Shown: positions 34,074-43,153, counted from the first letter of the stretch. The stretch: DNA of 64,000 nucleotides from Vibrio tasmaniensis (GCF_024347635.1 NZ_AP025511.1:1-64000); one strand, 5' to 3'. Numbers and translations: made by a program. Notes: generated by a model from the sequence alone, not told the origin.

Positions 34074-34367
34074 TGGGTTCTTATAAATATATATATAGAT
34101 GCCTATAAATACATGTAGAACACCGTTTGCGTGAAAAACTATGTGTAATTGTGAAAACCACTCCTACCTATTCGGAATGTAAACAAAGCTGTTCGCCCTT
34201 TTAGTGCCGTGATCAACTCCGTTTATAGCTTTGGTCATCGGCTAGTTTGCTTGATCTAACACAAGAACCCTTTTGATTGATATGCGTGATGTAAAAATCA
34301 ACTTCCAACCAAACTCTGAATAAATTAGCATCATTGAAAATAATTCTTATTTAAGAGAGTGAATACG

Positions 34368-34823
34368 ATGCGCGTACTTTTACTAATCCTATCTATTATT
34401 GCAGCCCCTGCGTTTGCTGAAACAAAAGTCATCAAACAAGTGATGGACATGAATTCTGAAAACATCGACAAGATGTATCAATTCATTCCTGATTACGTAG
34501 AAATCGAACCTGGGGATAAGGTGCTTTTTAAAGGGACTGTTGGCTCTCATACTGCCCATAGCATTCAAGGGATGCTTCCTGACGGAGCAAAACCTCTTAT
34601 GATATCCGGGTCAAACGCTCAGGAAGTCACTTTTGATAAGCCCGGCGTTTATGGCATAAAATGTAAAGTACATCACCGACACGGAATGGTGGCACTTGTG
34701 GTTGTTGGTGATCCCAGCGTTAACTTAGAGGAAGCTCGCACTGCGGCCAAAAAACGTGTGAGTCGCAGAGCTCAGAAGAAGATGCAAGGCTTGCTCGATC
34801 AAGCAGAACAAAAAGTTCAATAA
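34368..34823 (+). CDS. Pseudoazurin-like blue copper protein
   Basis: 151 residues from the ATG at 34368 (GAGAG ribosome site 8 bases upstream; a GTG at 34359 is less likely), with a signal sequence ending PAFA. Type 1 copper ligands are visible as in pseudoazurin: His61 in V-G-S-H-T-A-H-S-I, and C99-K-V-H102-H-R-H-G-M107 with exactly the Cys-x2-His-x4-Met spacing. A basic, helical tail of about 30 residues follows the cupredoxin fold. Such proteins carry electrons in the periplasm to copper or molybdenum reductases. It is convergent with the Idr-like operon, for which it is a good candidate electron carrier. Confidence 0.85.
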   Translation: MRVLLLILSIIAAPAFAETKVIKQVMDMNSENIDKMYQFIPDYVEIEPGDKVLFKGTVGSHTAHSIQGMLPDGAKPLMISGSNAQEVTFDKPGVYGIKCKVHHRHGMVALVVVGDPSVNLEEARTAAKKRVSRRAQKKMQGLLDQAEQKVQ

Positions 34824-34911
34824 CCTTTGTCCCTGTCTTGAAGCATCAGCTCTCTGTTGATGTGTGATAGGAATGCTAGCCTGAAGACAAGCTAAGGGGT
34901 CAGTAACAAGA

Positions 34912-34944
34912 AGAAACAGCGCCGAATTGGCGCTGTTTCTTTTT
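34912..34944. terminator. Bidirectional terminator between the cupredoxin and CopD-like genes
   Basis: AGAAACAGCGCC (34912-34923), loop GAATT, GGCGCTGTTTCT (34929-34940), then TTTT. Serves the convergent genes on both sides. Confidence 0.9.
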
Positions 34945-34996
34945 ACTTGTCTAACTTAGACATTGTCAAATATTCCGCACTAAACGTACAAACATA

Positions 34997-35440
34997 TCAA
35001 ACTAGCCAACCCGTTCTAAATGACACTCCGACAACCACAAACAAAATTGAAATAATGGTCACTGGCACAATGTGCAGCGCCATATCAACCAAGTTGTCCT
35101 TCGATAGTTTTGGAATCACACGAAAGCGTGCGTCTAGGGCTAGCAATACCGTCAGAGACAGCAACGTCAATTTCGCGGCAATGCCATGAGCCAATGGAAT
35201 CGACATATCAAACCATAAGCTAACGTCCGGCAACATGTGATAAGCGAGCATCAACCCAGTCACCACTTGAACTACCAAAGCTGGCATTCCCACCTTTTCG
35301 TACCCTTGCTCAAATTCCAATAACATTTCTGGAGAACGGTGTTTCAAGACTTTAGGAAGGATAACGACGCTGAGAATAATGTGCCCTCCCGTCCAAATGG
35401 TGGCAGCCAATACATGCAAAACCAATAATACGCCAAACAT
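34997..35440 (-). CDS. CopD-family membrane protein of the Idr-like operon
   Basis: A 147-residue protein with four hydrophobic segments. The start L-H9-V-L-A-A-T-I-W-T-G-G-H20 matches the CopD family (copper resistance D-like), whose His residues may bind haem b or copper. Nine bases separate it from the end of the molybdoenzyme gene, so it belongs to the same operon. It could be a quinol-side membrane anchor that feeds electrons to the periplasmic enzyme, or a copper handler for the cupredoxin. Both are inferences. Confidence 0.75.
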   Translation of the reverse strand: MFGVLLVLHVLAATIWTGGHIILSVVILPKVLKHRSPEMLLEFEQGYEKVGMPALVVQVVTGLMLAYHMLPDVSLWFDMSIPLAHGIAAKLTLLSLTVLLALDARFRVIPKLSKDNLVDMALHIVPVTIISILFVVVGVSFRTGWLV

Positions 35441-35449
35441 AAACTTCCC

Positions 35450-38176
35450 TTACACAATGTTACGTGGTGCAAAGGAGAACCCTTCAAACTCACGCTTATA
35501 TTTTGATTCGCCAATTTTCTTTATTTTGGCGACGCCCATTTTGTAGTTGTAGTTACCACTGATTTGGTCAACTACCCTTGTTGTTAAAGCATTCGCTGGG
35601 TTCTTCATGTCCATCATATTGCAATACAACACACCTTTTTTCGTGGCTGAGGTGACAATCGCAACGGCTTTAATCTGCGCGTAATCCAGTTGAATGTGAC
35701 CATTTTTCATTAGGTTACTAAACTGAAAATCGTCTGACTCGATACCCAGAATCGTATCTTTAAAATTGGCCACCCGTTCCGAGTACACCAGTACTTCATC
35801 TCCGGCTTCTATGCCCCGCTTGTCCGCATCTTCTGGGTGAACTTCAATCCAGTTTTCAGGCCAGCGATGAGTGATGTAAGGCCTGCGCTCGGTATCATCA
35901 AACCCTGACTGCCAAATCTCGTTAATACGACCATTCGAGAACCACAACTCGTCCTTTTGGGGAGTAAGCCAAGCATGGAAATCACTAAACAGATCCCAAG
36001 GATGTTTTTGAAGATTGATCTTCCCCGTCTGACTATTAAATTGAGTGAGCTGTTTACGCATAATATTGGCGCCTTGAGGCCCATCTTGGAGCCCTTTGTC
36101 GACCAGATCATCCCAACTCATTTCAGTATCATGTAGGCGCTTAGTGCCAATCAGCTTTTTGGTGTCATAGTTATAAAAAACAGGCCCTTGGATCCCTTCG
36201 GTACCAAATTCAGCGAGCTTTTGATGAAGAGTTTTTCCTTCAGCATGTGCTGCGACTTTAATCATATTGAAATCTTTACGGCTACCACGGCTAAATCGTG
36301 ATGACTCTTCAGCTACATCATTTGAGTTTTGCCAATCAAACCCATCGTACCCCATTCGCGAAGCCATTTGAGCAACAATCCACCAGTCTGGCTTAGCCTG
36401 ACCCGGCGCATCAGCGAACTTTTGGTAAAGGCGTAGACGACGCTCACCATTAGCGCGCATGAAATCCTCTTCCCCCCAAGTCGCGGCCGGAAAGATGATA
36501 TCAGCGAATTGTTTACCAATAGGATCACGTAAATAAATATCTTGATTGATGACGACCATTCCACCGGAATCTGCACGCTTTTTGAGTGTATCTATAATGT
36601 GCTGTTTATCACGTCGCATCGCTTGGTGAGGATTACGTGTTGTTAAGTCGGTGAATTTCTCTTTCAACCCATAGCTACCACACATAGCTTGAATCCATGT
36701 TGTACCAATGACATGAGCCATACGGGTATGCCCGGAATAGAGATATCTATCGGTGTCTATTGAGCGTCTGCGCCTACCTGCTACTTTTTCAGGTGACTTG
36801 TTCCTTGGTAGTTTCCCACCGGCTAGTCCACCACGTTGATGCCCACCAAATCGACCAATCACACGCCCTTCTCGGCCACCAGTACCGATTATCGTTGCAA
36901 GAGAGGCAATGGCGTTGGTATTGCCGGTATTATTCGACCAATAAAAGCCCTTCTCTATACCAATTGATGCTTTAACTCTTTGACCATTCACTGGCATTGC
37001 CAACATCTCAGCAGCTTTATGGATCTTCTCGACATCAATACCTGCGATTGATGCGGCATACTCAGGTGCGTACTCTTTCTGCTCCAAATTCCATTGCTTA
37101 TAATCATCAAAACCATCAGTTTGGAATTTGCCCCATGTGGTTCTCCATTGCCAAGGTGTGTTACGCGTACCTTGGCCAAAGCCAGAACTTGACTCCCACT
37201 TATTATTGACCCAGTTTTCAATCCACTCGTTATCTTGCCAACCTTGCTCTAAGATCACTCGAGCAATTGCACCAATCACAAGATTATCGCTACCGGGGTT
37301 AATATCGAGATGCAATCCACCTTGAGCTTTAAGCCAAGCTATTCCAGCGGTTTCACGAGGGTTCAAAATCACGGTTTTCATCCCACGATGCACCGCAGGC
37401 ATAATAAACTGTGTAAAGATGATGGTTTTGGTCTCATACGGATCTGTTCCGCATATCATCAAAGTATCTGCCGCACCCCAATCATCATAACTTGGAGCAA
37501 AATTATCAAAACCCGCATCTCGAAACCCTGGGGTTGCGGTGACATCTGACGGCGTATCATGAAACGAAAAATTCGCGGTATTGACATGACGCAATGCATA
37601 CTTTGTTATCGCATAGGTGTTTTCAATATACTGATAGGAATAGGTTTTTACGCAGTAACTGTTTGAACCGTGCGTATCAATCACATGACGGCCGACTTGG
37701 GCTGCTATATCCAACGCAAAATCCCATTCTACCGGTTGTAACTGACCGTTAATTCGAACAAGTGGTTGCTTCAATCGATCTTTGGTTGGTGTTTCTGGGT
37801 TATAAAGCTTTCTTGCGAGCAGTCCACCACGAACCGAAGAATCACCGCCTTTATTGACGACCTGTATGTCTTTGTCTGCCACGACAACCACATGGTGTGG
37901 TTTGCCATTATGCGAAACAATATTATGTTGCTGTGGCGAAACCCAAGCTTGCAGAGCATGAACCGGGAAATCGACACCAAATGCATTTTCACTTGCAGCA
38001 GGCCCACCTGAAGGGCTACTCACAGGCCAACGATAGACTTTGTAACCACACGCAACAATACAATAGTCACACGCTGTTGTGATGACTTCCGCACCAGCAG
38101 GCGGCAATAAAGTACTGCTCGGTTGAAGGTATGAATGGTTTTGATTAAATTGATTGTTTGCAGGAGATTGAGTCAT
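35450..38176 (-). CDS. idrA: Iodate-reductase/arsenite-oxidase-like molybdopterin catalytic subunit
   Basis: A 908-residue DMSO-reductase-family enzyme. The N-terminal C36-D-Y-C39-I-V-A-C43-G-Y-K-V-Y-R-W pattern, with three Cys and no fourth, indicates a [3Fe-4S] cluster as in AioA. Molybdopterin-binding blocks follow (C-G-T-D-P-Y-E-T near 250, D-I-N-P-G-S-D-N, G-x-Q-R-G-G-L-A-G). There is no signal peptide, so it would be exported with the Tat-tagged Rieske partner. It is longer than typical AioA (about 825). The two di-haem peroxidases encoded just upstream are characteristic of iodate reductase IdrABP1P2 and not of arsenite oxidase. Automatic pipelines would probably call it arsenate reductase (azurin) large subunit. 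Confidence 0.72.
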   Translation of the reverse strand: MTQSPANNQFNQNHSYLQPSSTLLPPAGAEVITTACDYCIVACGYKVYRWPVSSPSGGPAASENAFGVDFPVHALQAWVSPQQHNIVSHNGKPHHVVVVADKDIQVVNKGGDSSVRGGLLARKLYNPETPTKDRLKQPLVRINGQLQPVEWDFALDIAAQVGRHVIDTHGSNSYCVKTYSYQYIENTYAITKYALRHVNTANFSFHDTPSDVTATPGFRDAGFDNFAPSYDDWGAADTLMICGTDPYETKTIIFTQFIMPAVHRGMKTVILNPRETAGIAWLKAQGGLHLDINPGSDNLVIGAIARVILEQGWQDNEWIENWVNNKWESSSGFGQGTRNTPWQWRTTWGKFQTDGFDDYKQWNLEQKEYAPEYAASIAGIDVEKIHKAAEMLAMPVNGQRVKASIGIEKGFYWSNNTGNTNAIASLATIIGTGGREGRVIGRFGGHQRGGLAGGKLPRNKSPEKVAGRRRRSIDTDRYLYSGHTRMAHVIGTTWIQAMCGSYGLKEKFTDLTTRNPHQAMRRDKQHIIDTLKKRADSGGMVVINQDIYLRDPIGKQFADIIFPAATWGEEDFMRANGERRLRLYQKFADAPGQAKPDWWIVAQMASRMGYDGFDWQNSNDVAEESSRFSRGSRKDFNMIKVAAHAEGKTLHQKLAEFGTEGIQGPVFYNYDTKKLIGTKRLHDTEMSWDDLVDKGLQDGPQGANIMRKQLTQFNSQTGKINLQKHPWDLFSDFHAWLTPQKDELWFSNGRINEIWQSGFDDTERRPYITHRWPENWIEVHPEDADKRGIEAGDEVLVYSERVANFKDTILGIESDDFQFSNLMKNGHIQLDYAQIKAVAIVTSATKKGVLYCNMMDMKNPANALTTRVVDQISGNYNYKMGVAKIKKIGESKYKREFEGFSFAPRNIV

Positions 38177-38761
38177 CTATATTACCTCCACATCGATCAG
38201 GTTTTCCATTCGACCAAAGATCAACCCCATAACCCCAACCGCATAGATATCGTCACCTTCGAGCTCCAGCAATACTTGAGGTAAGCTCTCAAAGGCTTGA
38301 CCAGATACCATAATGCCATGGCGACGCAAATCAAATGTAGACAGGTGGAATGGACACTGCCCGACAATGCGATGCTCTCCTGTTGCTTTATAAGCACCGG
38401 TTAAAGGCCCACCTTGATGAGTACACGTCATCGAGTACGCCACAATATCTCGCTGTAACCCTATCCCACCGCCACATTCGATGTCGGATTTAACCAGCAT
38501 TGCAATCGAATTTTTCCCCTCATCGGGATATTGAAAGTGAACCGGAATGTGGTTGGTGAGTTGACTTAACTTTGCGATTTTCTTGCGCGGGTAACCGACA
38601 ATACGACCTTCAACTTGAGTTTCAGAATCCGTGCCTGCAAATAAGGTAAGAGGAACCATAGAGACGGCAGTCGCCGCGCCGGAATAGAGTAAAAAATCAC
38701 GTCGTGACATCATGCATTTGTTGTGTCGTTTACTCGAATGTTGATCTAAGTTGGCGATCAT
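38177..38761 (-). CDS. idrB: Rieske [2Fe-2S] subunit of the Idr/Aio-like enzyme
   Basis: A 194-residue protein. The Tat signal is S-R-R-D-F-L-L-Y-S-G (residues 19-28) with a hydrophobic stretch after it. Rieske ligands are C113-T-H115 and C136-P-F-H139. The extra Cys pair that forms a disulfide in some Rieske proteins is absent (C-T-H-Q-G-G-P-L; C-P-F-H-L-S-T-F). It is AioB/IdrB-like in size and order. Its start overlaps the peroxidase stop by 4 bases and its stop adjoins the catalytic gene, so the complex is made stoichiometrically and exported folded to the periplasm. Confidence 0.75.
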   Translation of the reverse strand: MIANLDQHSSKRHNKCMMSRRDFLLYSGAATAVSMVPLTLFAGTDSETQVEGRIVGYPRKKIAKLSQLTNHIPVHFQYPDEGKNSIAMLVKSDIECGGGIGLQRDIVAYSMTCTHQGGPLTGAYKATGEHRIVGQCPFHLSTFDLRRHGIMVSGQAFESLPQVLLELEGDDIYAVGVMGLIFGRMENLIDVEVI

Positions 38762-39924
38762 TTTTCTGCTCCAGCAAGTTCTTCTTTAGTAAATAACAGT
38801 TGGTATTCTGGAATGGTTGGCTCTTCAATAAAAATCTGTTCACCTGAAAATGCTTCGATAAAGCTCAGTAAGTTCTTTTTATCTTGCTCCGTTAAACCGA
38901 GAGGTTGAATCAAAGCAGATTTTGTCTGAGGATACCCTGTGGTACGCCCGTCATCCGCCACACCACCTCGGTCGTAGAAATCAATCACCGCTTCTAAAGT
39001 TGGAATAGTGCCATTGTGCATGTAGGGCGCAGTGTATTTTGTATAACGTAAGCTTGGCGTGCGAAACTTACCTAACATCTCTTTACGTTTTGCACGAAAG
39101 TAAGCACCGGGATCAGCCTTTGTAGTGCGGTACATCTCTTCGGTGACACCTTTAGAATAAAGCTCAAATCGAAACGTTATCTGTGCCAGTCCATCATCAT
39201 TCCACCAAGGGCTTGGCGGCACGCCAATGTTGTAGAATTTTTGATCGGATACCAAAGCCCCGTTGTGACAAGCAATGCAATTCGCTTTGCCCTCAAACAG
39301 TGCTTTTCCCTTCAATTGGGACTCAGACAAAGCGGTTTTGTCACCCAGTAAATAGTTGTCTATTGGTGTGTCACGTTGAATCATCGTACGTTCAAACGCG
39401 GCTATAGCACGCCAAGCGTTGTGTATTTTCGGAGTATCATCACCAAACACTCGCTTAAAACGTTCAACATACTCAGGTACTAAGGCTAAACGCGCTTCCA
39501 TGATGTCATCTTCACCATTTCCCGCTACCGCACCTTTCGCTGCATCTTTGGCTTGCGCTTCCAATGACATAGCGCTGCCCGCCCAGAATAATTTATCGTA
39601 GTAAGCTGCGTTAATGATCGTTTGGCTATTACGCCAATGCACCGTTCCCGGGTAACCCATAGAAAGGTCATCAGGAAAATCCCAGCCCTGAGATTGAATA
39701 TGGCAACCAGCACAAGGGCTCGTCGTATCACCGCTGAGCCGACCGTCATAAAATAAGATTTTACCCAACTCTATTTTTTCAGGCGTTTGTTTATTATCCG
39801 CAGGTACAGGTACCTCCCCTAGAGGCTCAAGCTGTACCTGTGCATTAACAACATTGGGAAGCCCCGTCATCCCAATTAGAATAAAGAGTGCCATCTTTAA
39901 TACAGAGCGCTTAGTTACGAACAT
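38758..39924 (-). CDS. Di-haem cytochrome c peroxidase of the Idr-like operon (second)
   Basis: 388 residues from the ATG at 39924, chosen because GGAGG lies 9 bases upstream and a signal sequence (ends PNVVNA) then falls at the N-terminus; the frame is open to 40041. Two haem c motifs are C-A-G-C-H (71-75) and C-I-A-C-H (216-220). The T-A-P-Y-M-H-N-G-T-I-P-T-L segment and R-T-P-S-L-R are typical of CcpA/MauG-family peroxidases. In iodate reducers two such proteins (IdrP1, IdrP2) accompany IdrAB and are proposed to remove peroxide or reactive iodine products. It overlaps the preceding peroxidase gene by 14 bases. Confidence 0.82.
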   Translation of the reverse strand: MFVTKRSVLKMALFILIGMTGLPNVVNAQVQLEPLGEVPVPADNKQTPEKIELGKILFYDGRLSGDTTSPCAGCHIQSQGWDFPDDLSMGYPGTVHWRNSQTIINAAYYDKLFWAGSAMSLEAQAKDAAKGAVAGNGEDDIMEARLALVPEYVERFKRVFGDDTPKIHNAWRAIAAFERTMIQRDTPIDNYLLGDKTALSESQLKGKALFEGKANCIACHNGALVSDQKFYNIGVPPSPWWNDDGLAQITFRFELYSKGVTEEMYRTTKADPGAYFRAKRKEMLGKFRTPSLRYTKYTAPYMHNGTIPTLEAVIDFYDRGGVADDGRTTGYPQTKSALIQPLGLTEQDKKNLLSFIEAFSGEQIFIEEPTIPEYQLLFTKEELAGAEK

Positions 39925-40984
39925 TTGACCAATCCTCCGTGTATTCGTAGTCGAAGTCATAATCCAACCATTCGTACTTTTCACCCGTGAGAGCGTCTCC
40001 AGATAACGATTCCAAAAAGGCCACCAGCGCCTTTTTTTCATCGTCCGTCAAGGAAAGCGTGGTGAGTCGAGAGTCTTTATTTGAGTCCTCGCCACCGCCT
40101 TGATTATAAAACTCAACCACATCTTCAAGCGTGGCCAGCATGCCATTGTGCATATACGGCGCAGTTTGAGTCAGCTCTCGCAGCGTTGGTGTAACAAATT
40201 TACCGCGATCGCTACCATCCGCTTTATGAGTTTGAACATGCGCACCAACATCACGCTTTAACGTTAAGTAATCTTGCACACCCATAAACATGTTGTAGGC
40301 AAGAAAAGATTGATGCCGCATTGGGTCTAAAAATATCTCATGATTTTCTGGCACTCCGGTATTGTGTGCCTTCCCATCCGTAAATAGAGCGCCGCTATGG
40401 CATTGGCTGCACCCCGCTTTGTCTGTGAACAGCTTTTCTCCCTGAATGGCTAAGTCGCTAAGCTCACCCTTGTCAAAAGGGACGTTCTTCGAAGTCAGTG
40501 TTTTTAGATATTCAGGCAGGGCTTTGCGCACTCCGCCATTTGAAGGTTCCCCTAGATTAGCCGCTTTAAACATCTCGACGTATATAGGGTCTTGTTTGAG
40601 GCGTTCTTGCATCAAACGCATGTCCATATTCATCAGCCAGTCTTCAGTGATATTTTCCCGCACCACATCGTTTAGGTTGGTGCCAATGCGACCATCGTGA
40701 AACCACACCTCTTTATAGGCTGTGTTAATAAGTGTGGGTGCATTACGAAACCCATCACTCCCTGTATACGCAGGGCTTAACGGTTCAGGATAAGAGAAGC
40801 CATTCGCCGGAATGTGGCAACTGGAACACGAAATCGAGTCATCCCCGGACAAGCGCGTATCAAAAAACAGACGTTTACCGAGTTCTGCCTTCGCCGTATC
40901 TATATTTATGGGAGGCAAAGCGGCGTATAGAGTTGCAGAAAAAAGAGAACACACTCCTACCAAACTTTTTAGTGCGATGCTCAT
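39911..40984 (-). CDS. Di-haem cytochrome c peroxidase of the Idr-like operon (first)
   Basis: 357 residues from the ATG at 40984, which has AGGA 6 bases upstream; the frame is open to 41011. The signal sequence ends near LYAALPP. Haem c motifs are C-S-S-C-H (53-57) and C-S-Q-C-H (192-196), and the T-A-P-Y-M-H-N-G-M-L-A-T-L block is present. It is a clear paralogue of the next gene but not a recent duplicate. It is the first gene of the operon, about 60 bases after an FNR-like site. Two consecutive di-haem peroxidases before a Rieske/molybdoenzyme pair is the key reason for the Idr assignment. Confidence 0.82.
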   Translation of the reverse strand: MSIALKSLVGVCSLFSATLYAALPPINIDTAKAELGKRLFFDTRLSGDDSISCSSCHIPANGFSYPEPLSPAYTGSDGFRNAPTLINTAYKEVWFHDGRIGTNLNDVVRENITEDWLMNMDMRLMQERLKQDPIYVEMFKAANLGEPSNGGVRKALPEYLKTLTSKNVPFDKGELSDLAIQGEKLFTDKAGCSQCHSGALFTDGKAHNTGVPENHEIFLDPMRHQSFLAYNMFMGVQDYLTLKRDVGAHVQTHKADGSDRGKFVTPTLRELTQTAPYMHNGMLATLEDVVEFYNQGGGEDSNKDSRLTTLSLTDDEKKALVAFLESLSGDALTGEKYEWLDYDFDYEYTEDWSNVRN

Positions 40985-41046
40985 CGGCATTCCTTCGGAG
41001 GTTACTATCATCTACCCCTATTATTAACACATGAAACATTAAAGAT

Positions 41047-41060
41047 ATGATTAGGATCAT
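41047..41060 (-). promoter_or_regulatory. FNR-like site before the Idr-like operon
   Basis: ATGAT-TAGG-ATCAT is a perfect palindrome that fits TTGAT-N4-ATCAA at eight of ten bases. It lies 63-76 bases upstream of the first peroxidase start and 60 bases from the divergent HEAT-like gene, so it could activate both under low oxygen. Confidence 0.65.
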
Positions 41061-41119
41061 ACAATTAGAAATGATAAGAGTTATTATTCAAACTTGTTAA
41101 TTCAGTGGTGCTTGAATAA

Positions 41120-43153
41120 ATGTCTCTAGATAAATTACTTCATAAGGTTAAACACATCTACTTGACTGGAAACCTCTCCGAACAGGTTTTAGCAGCACAA
41201 ATATTAAGCGGCTTTCAAGACACTAAACACCTGATTATTGAGAACTTAGAGTCCCATAACCCTGACCTTGTTCTTACTAGCCTTGAATGCCTCGCTTTAG
41301 ATAATGCAGCGCCTATTGAGCCCATCCTCAACTGCTATCAATACTGGGACGACAGCGAAATTAAATTGGCATCGTTAATGGCTATTGAGAACAACCAACA
41401 CTCTCTACTCGCTGTTCCTGTATTATTAGAAGCAGTATGCGACGAAAATGACTACTGGGATGGGGGGTGGAATGATGGAGATGACATCAGCTTGATTGCT
41501 GCGCGGATTTTAGACAATCACAAACACCAACTAGATCACGAACAGTCTCTGCGTTTACTACACCGACTTAAGAATGCCCCCGAGCCAGATCTAAAAGGCA
41601 AACTCATTGCTTTACTTTCGCGCCACTCCCCGACTCTGCTAAATGAAAACAACGTACTCAAAAGCACCGCTGATACTCGGATTTTTTTGAGAAACACTCA
41701 AGACAAAATAGTATTGTACAAAGCCACACAACACCCTGATATTAGCTGCCAAAAAGTGGCATTTCATCGTCTATCTGAAATGGATTGTCGTGAATATCTG
41801 CAGGTATTTTTAAACGGCTTGTCTCATTCAGATCCATCAATAAGAAAGAGTTCCGTACATCAATTAGCGAAATGGAATTACCTAGTAGAGATAAAGCACC
41901 TTAATTTTGAATTGCTTCTATCTGGTATGACGCTCAACTCACTCACAGGGCTACTGAGTAACAAAGATAAACTGCATGTCATTGACCAACTTAAAAATAA
42001 ACCGAATGTAGCCCATTCAACCGCAGCGGTTATTTTGCTGATTTCAAATTTGGAAACTCAGCAAAAACAGTTGCAACTTGCCCGTTTTATACCCCATTTC
42101 TACCAAGTGTTTTCAAAGTTGGAAGAGTCAGAACAACTCGACAGCCTAAACAGCCTATTAACTCATACTTCCGAACAATTTAGCGTTGCCTTTATTCGGC
42201 AACAACTTCAGCAGGAAGATTGCAGTAACTCAATCAAGCGACTGCTGATTGAACACCTCTCGACAAACCCAAAAACTAGCCATCAGAGCTATTTCAAAGA
42301 ACTCACTTTAGGGACATCAGGTATCATAGTTGTGGATTCTTCAGTAAAAAGTAGAGCAGCTACGAACACTGCCCCTATAAATGAAATGATTAGCGCGGAA
42401 ATCATTGACGCTAATGCTCAACCAGCACTTATTACATCAACACTTGATGCATTAAAACAAGCTCACTCACCTGCTATCCCTAGCGTCGCATCTACTTCTA
42501 CCTCAGTAAAGAAGCGCTCGAAAAGATCAGCAAAAATAGAGCGCCTGGAAAATCAAGCAATCGCTCTAGAGTTTTGCTCAAACAAAACATGGCTGCGCAG
42601 CCTTTGCTCTGACGACAAAATAAGTCATCTAACCAAAGCGGCATTTCACGCCTTGATTCATGCCTTATGTAGACACAATATAAGCTTTTCCAATGTACAA
42701 TCATCACGCTTTAATCAGCTCACGTTAAAACTCTTGCTAGATGAGCAACCCGAAAATATCGGAGACATCCTCGACTGGCTTGGCGATGATTGGATACAAC
42801 AGAACCGTTTGTCACTGATGTCATCACCCTGCTTATCTTTAAGAGTCGGCTTAATAAAACACATCAATGACGAGCAACAATTATTAGAATTGATCAAACA
42901 TTCGTATATCGGCATTCAGCACGCAGCTCTCTATCGACTGACACAAGTAGCGACTGATTATGGTAACAAGTTAATCGGCTTGATTCTTAATGATCCATTA
43001 CTTCACTCTCAACTGGCTAAGTTCGATGCTAATTTCGTTTATAAACAACTAAACGCAAATTTCGAAAACCAACCATCGTTGACTCTTCAAGCCTGCCTAG
43101 TGTTTCTAGAAGCAACTAACAGTACAGAATTATGGCGACAAAATGCTTTGTAA
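41120..43153 (+). CDS. Large HEAT-like repeat protein
   Basis: A 677-residue protein without signal or membrane segments. Helical-repeat motifs are spread through it, for example D-L-V-L-T-S-L-E-C-L-A-L, H-S-D-P-S-I-R-K-S-S-V-H-Q-L-A-K-W and L-R-V-G-L-I-K-H-I-N-D-E-Q. A low-complexity basic linker at about 455-475 (V-K-K-R-S-K-R-S-A-K) joins two repeat blocks. Members of this kind turn up next to molybdoenzyme operons, but I cannot name the family. It is divergent from the Idr-like operon with about 135 bases between starts and an FNR-like site in the gap. A maturation or assembly role is inference. Confidence 0.6.
   Translation: MSLDKLLHKVKHIYLTGNLSEQVLAAQILSGFQDTKHLIIENLESHNPDLVLTSLECLALDNAAPIEPILNCYQYWDDSEIKLASLMAIENNQHSLLAVPVLLEAVCDENDYWDGGWNDGDDISLIAARILDNHKHQLDHEQSLRLLHRLKNAPEPDLKGKLIALLSRHSPTLLNENNVLKSTADTRIFLRNTQDKIVLYKATQHPDISCQKVAFHRLSEMDCREYLQVFLNGLSHSDPSIRKSSVHQLAKWNYLVEIKHLNFELLLSGMTLNSLTGLLSNKDKLHVIDQLKNKPNVAHSTAAVILLISNLETQQKQLQLARFIPHFYQVFSKLEESEQLDSLNSLLTHTSEQFSVAFIRQQLQQEDCSNSIKRLLIEHLSTNPKTSHQSYFKELTLGTSGIIVVDSSVKSRAATNTAPINEMISAEIIDANAQPALITSTLDALKQAHSPAIPSVASTSTSVKKRSKRSAKIERLENQAIALEFCSNKTWLRSLCSDDKISHLTKAAFHALIHALCRHNISFSNVQSSRFNQLTLKLLLDEQPENIGDILDWLGDDWIQQNRLSLMSSPCLSLRVGLIKHINDEQQLLELIKHSYIGIQHAALYRLTQVATDYGNKLIGLILNDPLLHSQLAKFDANFVYKQLNANFENQPSLTLQACLVFLEATNSTELWRQNAL

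Larger units (their letters stand above)
33799..34367. other. Divergent regulatory region between nirB and the cupredoxin gene
   Basis: About 570 bases without a gene I can support. It carries an FNR-like site near nirB, the inverted repeat CTACC-ctaaagt-GGTAG at about 33893-33909, and a strong Fur-like site in the middle with an AT-rich stretch after it. Confidence 0.55.

Noticed and set aside
34074..34358. RyhB-like small RNA after the Fur box
   Set aside because: I could not find the conserved RyhB core or a terminator. Left as an open finding without a gene call.
35450..38761. Plain arsenite oxidase (AioAB) as the best name
   Set aside because: The large and small subunits are AioA/AioB-like, but two di-haem peroxidases in the operon and absence of arsenic genes fit IdrABP1P2 better. 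Kept as the main alternative.
39925..40041. Longer N-terminus of the second peroxidase
   Set aside because: It would overlap the preceding gene by 131 bases and bury the signal peptide; GGAGG supports the start at 39924.
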